A DNA stretch of 64,000 nt from Corynebacterium parakroppenstedtii. GTDB taxonomy: Bacteria > Actinomycetota > Actinomycetes > Mycobacteriales > Mycobacteriaceae. The stretch is taken from assembly GCF_019754935.1 (NCBI RefSeq), contig NZ_JAGSOA010000002.1, positions 248,001-312,000 of the forward strand. The letters are read 5' to 3'. How positions within the stretch are numbered: position 1 is the first letter of the stretch; every line of letters starts with the position of its first letter. Below the pieces are notes generated by a model that saw only the letters and a list, made by a program, of their open reading frames with translations, did not search any database and had not been told where the DNA came from. Of this stretch, positions 27,430 through 35,712 are shown in pieces. The translations under genes and the position numbers were made by a program.

Positions 27430-28404
27430 ATGAGTGACACCAGCAGACCTGATGGAAACAATCAATGGGGTGTTAATGGTGGTGCCCCGAACCAGCAGGT
27501 TCCCCAGCAGCCGAAAAAACGCTCACGTGCCATCCCCCTCTTGTGGACCATTCTGGCGCTGATTGTGATCGCCGCGGTCGTTGTAGTTACGGTGCAATTC
27601 ATTAACAACCGTGCCAATAACAACACTTCTGCCGACGGTGGTGCGGCGTCCTCAGAATCCACGACCTCGCCGGCTGAAGAGAATCAGACAACCAGCTCTG
27701 CAGAAGCGGCTGACGATAACGACAGCAAAAGTGGCCCGTCAGTAAGCGAGCGGTGCACCATTGATTATATGCACGAAACCGGTGCGATCTACGACGATCT
27801 TAATGATGTATTAGAGTGCGACGGCACCTGGGCGATAGCAAACCAGCACGGTACGGATTGGCTTTTTCCGCTTCATTGGACGGGGTCCAAATGGGAAGCG
27901 TATATGCCAGACAAAGATAACCCCAATTCGCATTTAGGTGGCCGATGCTACAGCGATGAAAGAATGCAGCGCGATGGTGTTCCTAAAAACCTTCAGACCC
28001 GGTTTGGTCGGTGCGTGCCTGAATGGACAGAAGAAAAACATTCCAACAATAACAACAGCGACGGAACTATCACCTCGGTGTCGGTTAATGGAAGCACCCG
28101 CTCCATTCGCAATGTCAGGTGTGACGGTGATTATGTCTTGATCGTGCAATCCGTCATCGACCAACCGGGTGGGGACACGAAAGGGAAGTTGCGGTCAGCG
28201 TTGGCGAGCAACTCTGACGCCTATTACACCTACCCCGGTGCCTGCCCGTCATTGCGGAAGAAGGATTCCAACGGCAACCTGGTCTATCCCGTGTTAGTCG
28301 ATTATGGGAACGATCTTGATGCTGTATGCGAGGCCGCTTCAAGGACAAGTGGTGCTTTCCCCCGTCGGCTCAACAATGACGATAGTTATTCATCGCCATG
28401 CTAA
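27430..28404 (+). CDS. Cysteine-patterned type II membrane protein, paralogue 2
   Basis: A 324-residue tandem paralogue of the preceding gene. It has a Gln/Asn/Pro-rich cytoplasmic tail, one helix (LLWTILALIVIAAVVVVTVQ, near 38-57), a Ser/Thr/Glu spacer and the same external domain: SERCTIDYM, LECDGTW, GGRCYSDE, GRCVPEW, VRCDGDY, GACPSLR and AVCEAA, plus an extra cysteine as the last residue. Shared anchor phrases include RDG/QRDGVP before RF, ITSVSVNGSTR versus ISSVTVSGRTV, and YPVxxDYG. No catalytic motif is evident. Its last codons overlap the start of cobD (ATGCTAA), implying coupled translation. Preceded by 71 bases of gap and a run of AAGGA at the start codon. Confidence 0.72.
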   Translation: MSDTSRPDGNNQWGVNGGAPNQQVPQQPKKRSRAIPLLWTILALIVIAAVVVVTVQFINNRANNNTSADGGAASSESTTSPAEENQTTSSAEAADDNDSKSGPSVSERCTIDYMHETGAIYDDLNDVLECDGTWAIANQHGTDWLFPLHWTGSKWEAYMPDKDNPNSHLGGRCYSDERMQRDGVPKNLQTRFGRCVPEWTEEKHSNNNNSDGTITSVSVNGSTRSIRNVRCDGDYVLIVQSVIDQPGGDTKGKLRSALASNSDAYYTYPGACPSLRKKDSNGNLVYPVLVDYGNDLDAVCEAASRTSGAFPRRLNNDDSYSSPC

Positions 28405-29351
28405 GCCGTGGTGCGCATCGCTCCCTTCATCTCGCTCCGGAACAATATGGGCTAGCCGGGGGCTTTCTTGCCGACGCTATCCTTGGAGACCCAGCGTCCT
28501 ATCACCCCGTGGCATTATTTGGGCGCGCGGCACAAGCCCTGGAAAAGCGGATTTATGCAGATTCCCGTCCACGCGGCGTCGCTTTCGAAGCGTTGTCAGT
28601 CGGTATCCCCGTACTTGTCACCACAGCGCTCGCCGGCCCTCGTCGCACCACACGACACGCGGTTGTGCTCGGCGTCGTCACATTCTTTAGCCTCGGCGGG
28701 ACAAGCCTTGCTCGGACAGGAGGCCGGGTTGCCACGGCACTGGAGCAGTACCAATCCGGCATGACTACTATCGACGAGCCACGCCAGTGGGTTCCGTGGC
28801 TGTGTTCCCGCGACTCTAACTCACTCGATGCCGATGGCATTGCCCGCGCTGCGGTCGAGTCCCTGGCCGAAAATACCTCCGATGCCGGCGTCGGAACCCT
28901 GATCTGGGGAGCGCTGGCGGGAGCTCCCGGAGTCGTGGCGCACCGCTGCATTAACACCCTCGACGCGATGGTGGGCTACAAGAGCGACCGATATATGAAT
29001 TTCGGGTGGGCTGCTGCCAAGCTGGACGACCTGGCAAATTGGCCGGTCGCGCGGGTAACAGCGCTCATTCACTCCGCCGTTGGCGGGCGACGATCGATCA
29101 CGGCGTGGCGGAAACAAAACCATCCCAGCCCTAATGCGGGAGTTGTGGAATCTACCGCCGCCGGTGCTTTAGGCGTGCAATTGGGTGGCGCCACACAGTA
29201 CTCCTACGGAGTTGAAATGCGCCCAGTCATGGGGGAGGGCCCCGCGCCAACTATTGCCGACGTCCGACGCGCGGTCACACTGTCACGCGGTGTTCAATAC
29301 GCGGCCTTGGGGATCGCGCTTGTTCTTCAGCGATGCATGGACCGGCGATAA
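28398..29351 (+). CDS. cobD: Adenosylcobinamide-phosphate synthase
   Basis: The 317-residue CobD/CbiB membrane protein that attaches (R)-1-aminopropan-2-ol (phosphate) to adenosylcobyric acid. Family segments are seen: GGFLADAILGDPASYHPVALFG near the N terminus (shown split: GGFLADAILGD and PASYHPVALFG), ARAAVESLAENTSDAGVGTL, INTLDAMVGYKSDRYMNFGW and SPNAGVVESTAAGALGVQLGG. The protein has several hydrophobic helices. ATG 28398 overlaps the stop of the upstream gene. It converges with SURF1 with an 17-base gap. Together with cobU/T/S and the CobC-like genes it supports late corrinoid assembly or salvage. Confidence 0.92.
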   Translation: MLSRGAHRSLHLAPEQYGLAGGFLADAILGDPASYHPVALFGRAAQALEKRIYADSRPRGVAFEALSVGIPVLVTTALAGPRRTTRHAVVLGVVTFFSLGGTSLARTGGRVATALEQYQSGMTTIDEPRQWVPWLCSRDSNSLDADGIARAAVESLAENTSDAGVGTLIWGALAGAPGVVAHRCINTLDAMVGYKSDRYMNFGWAAAKLDDLANWPVARVTALIHSAVGGRRSITAWRKQNHPSPNAGVVESTAAGALGVQLGGATQYSYGVEMRPVMGEGPAPTIADVRRAVTLSRGVQYAALGIALVLQRCMDRR

Positions 29352-29368
29352 CTATAACCAGTCTCCAA

Positions 29369-30493
29369 CTAGAACCGCTCTTCGTCCTTCTTAAAACGCT
29401 GGGCGAAAGCGTTACGGCGTTTAGTTCCCCCGTAGCGGTTATCGTACAAATCCTGCTGATACGTCGGCTCCGGTTGTGAGTCGCGGTCGGTGGTGTCCTC
29501 GTCGGCACTGGATGGTTTGTCCTGACTTCGCTGGTCTGAGGGCACGTGCTCCGACGTCGGTCCTTGGCCTTCCTCGGAGTCCACGCGCTTAACCGAGCCA
29601 GCATCCTCGCCGGAAATCGTTGCACTCTCTCCAGCATCCCGATCATCGGCAGCTGTCTCGTCGGTTGTTGGCGTGCCATCTGAGGTGATGTCTTCCTCAC
29701 CCAGTGCACCGTATTCTTGCTCTTCTTCGCGGGCTTTGCGGCGTTCCCGAATCTCAGCCCACGCAAAATATCCCAGCCCCAGAGGAGCTAAAATCCCGAA
29801 CGTAATCCACTGGATGCCGTAGGACAGGTAGGGGCCAGAATCCAACTGAGGAAGCGGAATAGCGTTGAGCGCCCCCGGCTGATTCTCTTCAAGCTGGACA
29901 TAACCTTTAACAAAATTTTCCTGGGGAATCTCTTTCTTATACCAGGATGACGATAGGTTCGTGATCTCTGTGTAGCCATCGTCATGAGTTGTTTTCGGCT
30001 CTTCGGGGGCGGGCTCGTCCAACCGAGTATAGCCTTGGATCGTCACTTTCCCGCTGGGTGGCGGAGCAAAGGATGGAATCCTGCTTCCGGATTCAGGCCT
30101 CACATAGCCGCGGTTCACCATGATGACCGTGCCATCGTCGGCACGGAACGGCGTCAGAATCTGGTACGCGGCATCAGAATTGACCGGGCGATTGCGCAGC
30201 ACCAGCTCCTCGTCGGCAAGAAAAGAACCTTGGAGTTTGACGCGCTTCCATTCATTCGATTCGTCGATGGTACCGGTTGGTGCCGACGCCGTCTTCGTGA
30301 TGACCTTCGACAAAGGTACGGGGTCCGCATGGAACGCTTTTTCCAACCTGTGATTGGTCGCCTGCGTCCGTGAATTTTTCCCGAGTTGCCACGGTGCTAG
30401 GACTGTGAACGCCACATAGGCGAACGCGATCACCAGGATTGCGGTAATTACCCATCCTGGTTTGAGGAATGTTCGCCAACCCCGTTGAGCCAT
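29369..30493 (-). CDS. SURF1-family cytochrome oxidase assembly protein
   Basis: A 374-residue membrane protein. The first helix (WVITAILVIAFAYVAFTVLA) is followed by PWQLGKNSRTQATN, the SURF1 start pattern; the second helix near 230 (QWITFGILAPLGLGYFAWAE) closes the domain. In between are the family phrases VKLQGSFLADEELVLRNRPV and GTVIMVNRGYV. SURF1 proteins assist heme-copper oxidase assembly, which matches ctaC at the end of the window. About 120 C-terminal residues form an acidic, Ser/Thr/Asp-rich cytoplasmic tail ending in a basic patch (KRRNAFAQRFKKDEE), longer than in most relatives. It follows the tyrosine phosphatase gene by 2 bases. Confidence 0.88.
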   Translation of the reverse strand: MAQRGWRTFLKPGWVITAILVIAFAYVAFTVLAPWQLGKNSRTQATNHRLEKAFHADPVPLSKVITKTASAPTGTIDESNEWKRVKLQGSFLADEELVLRNRPVNSDAAYQILTPFRADDGTVIMVNRGYVRPESGSRIPSFAPPPSGKVTIQGYTRLDEPAPEEPKTTHDDGYTEITNLSSSWYKKEIPQENFVKGYVQLEENQPGALNAIPLPQLDSGPYLSYGIQWITFGILAPLGLGYFAWAEIRERRKAREEEQEYGALGEEDITSDGTPTTDETAADDRDAGESATISGEDAGSVKRVDSEEGQGPTSEHVPSDQRSQDKPSSADEDTTDRDSQPEPTYQQDLYDNRYGGTKRRNAFAQRFKKDEERF

Positions 30494-30495
30494 TC

Positions 30496-30993
30496 TTATC
30501 GGTCCGATCGATCCTCTAATTCACGTGTCACCCACGACAATAGCCCCGGCAGCGCAGCTTCGATGGAGTGATAAACATCAGTGAAATCCTCTTTCGTCCC
30601 GTAGTAGGGATCCTGCAGTGGTTCATGGCGCCCACCAGCGGGATCGAAGGAGCGAAGGAAACGGATCTTGTGCGACGGGACACCATCATTCCGGAGGGCA
30701 CGTCGATGGCCGTCGTCCATGACGATGAACAAGTTCGCGTCGGCAAATTGGGGACCATATTGTTTTGCGCGGTGCTCAGTCCCATCGAGCCCGTGCTCGC
30801 GGAGGGTTTCGACGGCACGATTGTCGGCGCCTTGTCCCACATGCCAGCCACCAAGCCCGCACGATTCCACGCGCACTTGGCTGAGGAGTCCTTCGCGCTC
30901 GAGGGCATCACGCGCCATCACGTCAGCCATTGCCGAACGGCAAATATTACCCGTGCATACGAAGACAATTTTTAAGGTTTCGGTACCCGTCAC
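30496..30993 (-). CDS. Low molecular weight protein tyrosine phosphatase
   Basis: A 165-residue LMW-PTP. The catalytic P-loop CX5R is at the N terminus: Cys13 to Arg19 in FVCTGNICRSAM. The general-acid Asp lies in the C-terminal DPYYGTKEDFTDVY. An open frame extends 16 codons upstream, but GTG 30993 is chosen because it follows AAAGGA at proper spacing and gives normal family length. The protein could dephosphorylate tyrosine on other proteins or on envelope polysaccharide enzymes; the actual substrate is unknown. It forms a likely two-gene operon with SURF1, a pairing often seen in corynebacteria. Confidence 0.92.
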   Translation of the reverse strand: MTGTETLKIVFVCTGNICRSAMADVMARDALEREGLLSQVRVESCGLGGWHVGQGADNRAVETLREHGLDGTEHRAKQYGPQFADANLFIVMDDGHRRALRNDGVPSHKIRFLRSFDPAGGRHEPLQDPYYGTKEDFTDVYHSIEAALPGLLSWVTRELEDRSDR

Positions 30994-31215
30994 AGGTGAT
31001 CCTTTCGTGGTGGTGTTGACGCCAACAATGGGGATATCCACGGTGCAGGAAGAGCCTATTGCCGACGCGACTATCTATCGTAGTGGTGGCGTGGGGCTCG
31101 CTGAAGTGCGGCATGGGATCAGCAGGGATTGGGATGAGCCGCGCTTGGGATGGGGACCGTGACCTCTGGGTGCTGTTGGGATGGGGGGCCGTGCCCCGTG
31201 GGTACTGTGTTCACT

Positions 31216-32388
31216 GTGAATGACGTGATGAAGATTCATGGGGATCAAGCCGCCCGGGGGGCGGACCTTGATTTCGCAGTGAATGTTCGGCACCCTGTGC
31301 CCCCGGCGTGGCTGCAGGAGGCCTTGGCACATCGCTTGGGTGATCTCGGCGCGTATCCGTGGGAAGAGCAGGAAACGTGTGAGGTCATCGCCGATTTTCA
31401 TGGGTGTGATCCGTCGGAAATCATGCTTCTTAATGGTGTGGCTGAGGGCTTTTCGTTGCTTCCCCAGATTTTTGGTGGAGGCCGAGTTGCTGCCACAGGG
31501 AGTCCCGCTAGCCGACGGGGGGATGGCGTTCGAGCGGCTCTTCTGCATCCTTCCTTCACCGAGCCCGATCTTGCGCTGACCAGCGCTAATATTCCGGTCA
31601 CGCGTGTTATTCGGTGGTCTCTTACCGACGAAGATTGGCCCGGCGTGATTCCTGCCGATGCGAATCTCGTGGTGATTGGTAATCCGACGAATCCGACAGG
31701 AGTTCTTCACCGCCGGGAGGATATTGAGCGGGCGCTGAAACCGGGACGGATCGTTCTGGTGGATGAGGCGTTTATCGATATGGCCACGTCAGGGCCTACT
31801 GATAACACTGATTGCAGTGTTGGTGTGTGTTCTGAAAACCAGTCTGCGAACCAGAGTGAGTGCCCCGAGTCGCTTGTGCCTCATCGGCCGACCGGGGGGG
31901 TGGTAGCACGATCGTTGACGAAGACATTCTCGGTGGCTGGGCTGCGGTGCGGATATTTCGTCGGTGACGCGGACGTGATCGAGAGACTTAGCCACGGACG
32001 CCCGCCCTGGTCTGTGGGAACGTTGGCATTGGAAGCGATGCGTCAAGCGGTGAGTCCCCGCGGCATCGAGTGGTCCCGACGCGATAAAGAAGAGATGGTG
32101 CGCAACCGGGCGGCGATGGCGGAGGCCTTGACCGCGGCGGGCTGGAATGTTTACCCCTCTGCAGCGCCATTTATGCTGGTCATTCCTCCGGAAAACGATG
32201 GCCCGGTATCGCCGGAATCGACGCGTCGTCTGACTCAGGAACTCGCTGCACACAGCATTGCGGTTCGGCGTACAGACACGTTCCCCGGACTCGACGGCAG
32301 CGCACTCCGACTAGCTGTGCGGCCCCCGAGTGACGTGGAACAACTCATTGACGCTGTGCAGCACATTCAAAGTAGCCGTCGGGCATAG
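31216..32388 (+). CDS. cobC: CobC-like PLP aminotransferase (threonine-phosphate decarboxylase type)
   Basis: A fold-type I PLP enzyme close to M. tuberculosis Rv2231c: KIHGDQAARGADLDFAVNVRH at the start, NPTNPTGVLHRREDIERALK, DEAFID, and the PLP lysine in RSLTKTFSVAGLRCGY. The family includes histidinol-phosphate aminotransferase and the L-threonine-O-3-phosphate decarboxylase that supplies the aminopropanol arm to CobD, and the nearby cobD supports the latter. Translation could begin at ATG 31150, GTG 31207, GTG 31216, GTG 31225 or ATG 31228; 31216 is a compromise. Between DEAF and the lysine loop is a hydrophilic insertion of about 35 residues (DNTDCSVGVCSENQSANQ) absent from the M. tuberculosis protein. 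Confidence 0.85.
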   Translation: MNDVMKIHGDQAARGADLDFAVNVRHPVPPAWLQEALAHRLGDLGAYPWEEQETCEVIADFHGCDPSEIMLLNGVAEGFSLLPQIFGGGRVAATGSPASRRGDGVRAALLHPSFTEPDLALTSANIPVTRVIRWSLTDEDWPGVIPADANLVVIGNPTNPTGVLHRREDIERALKPGRIVLVDEAFIDMATSGPTDNTDCSVGVCSENQSANQSECPESLVPHRPTGGVVARSLTKTFSVAGLRCGYFVGDADVIERLSHGRPPWSVGTLALEAMRQAVSPRGIEWSRRDKEEMVRNRAAMAEALTAAGWNVYPSAAPFMLVIPPENDGPVSPESTRRLTQELAAHSIAVRRTDTFPGLDGSALRLAVRPPSDVEQLIDAVQHIQSSRRA

Positions 32389-32462
32389 CCACGTGGCCGT
32401 CGCGCACACCCACGAAGCGTTATTGCCTCAGTCGTGTCCTAGCCTCATGTCACAATAGGTCT

Positions 32463-33581
32463 ATGACTACAGTCGCTGATATTCGTCAGACCATGGATGC
32501 CGCCTTCCCCCCGCCCCTGGCAGAAGAGTGGGATCGCGTGGGCCTCATCTGCGGGGATCCATCCGCGAGTGTTTCCCGAGTCGCCGTCGCGTTAGAGGCC
32601 ACGGATGCCGTCGTCGATCACGCCATCGACCAGGACGCGGACATACTCATTGTCCACCACCCTTTGTTGTTGAGGGGCACTCATTCCGTGGCGACGGATG
32701 ATCCGAAGGGCCGGTTACTGCACCGGTTGATTAAAAACGACTGCGCGTTATTCGCCGCCCACACCAATGCCGACGCTGCTCAGGGCGGCGTCAACGATAT
32801 CTTGGCAGACCTCCTAGGCGTGACAGAGACAAAGCCGCTCAACCCTATTAAGTCGACGCTGCACAAGTGGGGCGTAATGGTCCCCGTCGACCATGTTGAG
32901 AAGGTGAAGGACGCAGTATTCGCCGTGGGGGCGGGAAAGATCGGCCAGTACTCCCACTGCAGCTTCGAGACCGAGGGCACAGGCCAGTTTTTGCCGGAGG
33001 ACGGTTCCCACCCGGCGTTAGGTAGCGTCGGCAAGATCGAGCATGCCACCGAGGTAAGAGTGGAATTTGTTGCTCGTCCAAACCTCGACAACGACATTAT
33101 CGACGCTATTGCTCGCGCTCATCCATATGAAGAACCCGCTTTTGATTGCGTCACCATGAGCGGCGGTGTGATCGGTGGGATTGGCCGCGTCGGGAAACTC
33201 GCTAGCCCGACGACGCTGAAGGAATTCGCCCAGAGGGTTGCGGACGCGCTACCGGAAACCGTGGAGGGAATCAGAGCAGCTGGCGATCCCGATACGCGCA
33301 TTGAAACAGTGGCGTTGTGCTCGGGAGCGGGTGACAGTTTCTTGGATCAAGCGCGGGCGGTGGGTGCCGATGTGTATGTGACCTCGGACCTCCGCCACCA
33401 TCCTGCCGACGAGCACCTTCGCCGCGGAAGGCCTGTTTTGGTGGATACAGCGCACTGGGCCAGCGAGTTCCCGTGGTGTGCATCCGTCGCCACCATGATG
33501 CGTGAGCAGTTGGGTCTGCCCGCCGAGGTGATTGAGGTGAGGACGGATCCCTGGACAGTCCACGCCACCAAGAAGCGGTAG
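32463..33581 (+). CDS. Nif3-like dinuclear metal-centre protein
   Basis: A 372-residue member of the Nif3/YbgI family. Metal ligands are visible in ILIVHHPLLLRG and AAHTNADAAQGGVND near the N terminus and in YVTSDLRHHPADEH and LVDTAHWASE near the C terminus. The middle holds the PII-like insertion (GVMVPVDHVEKVKDAVFAVG), typical of the ~370-residue bacterial form. The role of the family is not settled; GTP cyclohydrolase-like and NIF3 regulator labels are annotations only. It lies between the CobC-like gene and the zinc-ribbon gene, the same order as Rv2231c-Rv2230c-Rv2229c in M. tuberculosis. Confidence 0.92.
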   Translation: MTTVADIRQTMDAAFPPPLAEEWDRVGLICGDPSASVSRVAVALEATDAVVDHAIDQDADILIVHHPLLLRGTHSVATDDPKGRLLHRLIKNDCALFAAHTNADAAQGGVNDILADLLGVTETKPLNPIKSTLHKWGVMVPVDHVEKVKDAVFAVGAGKIGQYSHCSFETEGTGQFLPEDGSHPALGSVGKIEHATEVRVEFVARPNLDNDIIDAIARAHPYEEPAFDCVTMSGGVIGGIGRVGKLASPTTLKEFAQRVADALPETVEGIRAAGDPDTRIETVALCSGAGDSFLDQARAVGADVYVTSDLRHHPADEHLRRGRPVLVDTAHWASEFPWCASVATMMREQLGLPAEVIEVRTDPWTVHATKKR

Positions 33582-33738
33582 GACGAGTCCGAATAGCTCA
33601 ACGGCCTGCCGAGATGCGCGGCATTAAGTGCCACACGGACGGCCGGTTTGCTGGTTTACTAGAGATCAGTGTTCTAGAGATATAACTGCTAGTGCTGGCG
33701 CACCAGGCGCTTCAACCGTCACGATGGAGGAGGACAGC

Positions 33739-34487
33739 ATGAAATGCTCAGTGCGGAATCAAAAGAGGCTTCTTGATATGTCCCGGCTCCACAACGACAT
33801 TGAGGTTCTGGAAGCGCGGGCAGTCAACCTGCCAGAAAAACAGCGGCTTGATGAAGTCCTGAGGCAGAAAGCCTTGGCACGGTCCCGCACTGTCGCGGCT
33901 TCGGTCACGCTCTCAGAGATGGATGCTGAATTATTCAAGCTCAATAGTGATATTGCCAAGCTTCGTCGCCGAGAGGCCGATGATCGTCAACGGCTCACCG
34001 TGACCTCAGACCGAGAGCGACGACGCGACCTTAACCACGACATTAACGCTGCCCAGCGGATCCGAGCACGGTTAGAATCTCGACGGGATGACGTCGAAAC
34101 CCAGCGTGACCAGCACCTCAAAAGCCCTGAGGGTCAGGACCAGCCGCCGGAAACAATTGACTCAGGTGATTCCGTTGCAGCCGCTCGTCGCGCATTGGAT
34201 GACTCGATCATGGCGGTGCGTCGGCGGATAGACGAAAAGCATCGAAAAGTTCAGGTTATTAAACACGAGTTGCCCGACGAGATTGTCGAGGCCTACGACA
34301 TACAGCGTGAGGATCACGGAGTCGGAGCCGCTCAGCTGATAGACCGCGTGTGCCAGGGGTGCCACATGTCGCTGGATAATGCCACGTTAACGGCATTTCG
34401 CAAGGCCCCGCCGACGAGCTCCTCCAATGCCCGGAGTGCAATACGTACCTCATTCGGTACAACCCCGAACTGGAAGGAGCGGTCTGA
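33739..34487 (+). pseudogene. Zinc-ribbon coiled-coil protein (Rv2229c-like), frameshifted near the 3' end
   Basis: A coiled-coil protein with a C-terminal C4 zinc ribbon, normally about 245 residues, located between Nif3 and the phosphatase as in M. tuberculosis. ATG 33739 follows GGAGGAGGA. Residues 1-222 are in frame through CQGCHMSLDNATLTAFRKAP. The second half of the ribbon (ADELLQCPECNTYLIRYNPE) is in another frame, reached only by adding one base at the C-run 34406-34409. As read, the frame continues to 34578 with unrelated sequence, overlapping the next gene. Restored, it would end at TGA 34485-34487 overlapping the next start. Base-calling error in a homopolymer, a true mutation and phase variation are all possible. 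Confidence 0.75.
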
Positions 34488-35164
34488 TGGCTGCCTGGCT
34501 ACCGGGATCATCCGAGACGCAGCGCTGCCGGTTAGTGTTGCTCCGTCATGGGCAAACGCCGTACTCCACACAAGGTAAGTACGCGGGCCGCGACGACATA
34601 CCTCTCACCGATGAAGGACACCGCCAGGCACGTCGAGCTGGCCGATGGCTGCGCGACGCCGACTTAACCGCCGCGGTGACATCGCCAGCGTTGCGTTGCC
34701 GTCAAACCCTTGATGACCTCACAGACGAATTAGTCCCTGGGGCGGACCAGCCCGCGGAGTTGCCCGTCGACGTCGTCGATAACCTCATCGAACTTGATTT
34801 CGGCGAATGGGACGGGCGGACGTTCAAGGACGTTCATGACCATTTCGGCGAAACACAAGAAAAGTGGTTCACGGATTGGACCATGCCCGTACCGGGTGGA
34901 GAAAGTGTTCAGGCTGTTGATCAGCGGGTTCACAAGGCGGTGACGGAACTCGTTGACCAGCACTGGGGAGATAACCTGCTCCTTGTTAGCCATGTGACCC
35001 CCATCAAGTCGGTTCTGCGTCGCGCTTTGTGTGCCGACTCTGACTTCTTTGTTCGGCTTCACCTGGATACGTCGTCAATCAGCATCGTTGATTTTTATAG
35101 CGACGGCCCGATCTGCGTGCAGGCTATCAATTCCACCGCGCACCTTGTTGATGGGGTAGAGTGA
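34487..35164 (+). CDS. Histidine phosphatase (alpha-ribazole phosphatase-like), lacking the usual RNase H domain
   Basis: A 225-residue histidine phosphatase. The catalytic motif LVLLRHGQTP has the RHG, and a second His lies in LLVSHVTPIK. It matches the C-terminal half of actinobacterial bifunctional RNase H/acid phosphatase proteins (M. tuberculosis Rv2228c), down to RLHLDTSSISIVDFYSDG. The N-terminal RNase H domain is absent: ATG 34487 overlaps the restored zinc-ribbon stop (TGATG) and is preceded by GGAAGGAG. Given nearby corrinoid genes, CobC-type dephosphorylation of alpha-ribazole phosphate is a plausible role. It is directly followed by rnpB. Confidence 0.88.
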   Translation: MAAWLPGSSETQRCRLVLLRHGQTPYSTQGKYAGRDDIPLTDEGHRQARRAGRWLRDADLTAAVTSPALRCRQTLDDLTDELVPGADQPAELPVDVVDNLIELDFGEWDGRTFKDVHDHFGETQEKWFTDWTMPVPGGESVQAVDQRVHKAVTELVDQHWGDNLLLVSHVTPIKSVLRRALCADSDFFVRLHLDTSSISIVDFYSDGPICVQAINSTAHLVDGVE

Positions 35165-35176
35165 AGCCTCGCGATT

Positions 35177-35630
<454 letters not shown>

Positions 35631-35656
35631 ATTCGTTTTTGTGCGGGAGTGCAGGG

Positions 35657-35712
35657 TTGTTGGCTACATGTGTGGGGGCTGTGGCTTTGTTGGCTACGTG
35701 AGTGAGAGCTGT
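35657..35712. repeat. Imperfect 26-bp tandem duplication, 30-bp period
   Basis: Two copies of a 26-base unit beginning TTGTTGGCTAC lie at 35657-35682 and 35687-35712 with four mismatches. The second copy contains the stop codon of the galactokinase-like gene (35694-35696 on the minus strand). Confidence 0.8.

Noticed and set aside
34404..34412. Programmed -1 frameshift in the zinc-ribbon gene
   Set aside because: The sequence GGCCCCG does not form a standard slippery heptamer and no pseudoknot is evident; a base deletion is simpler.
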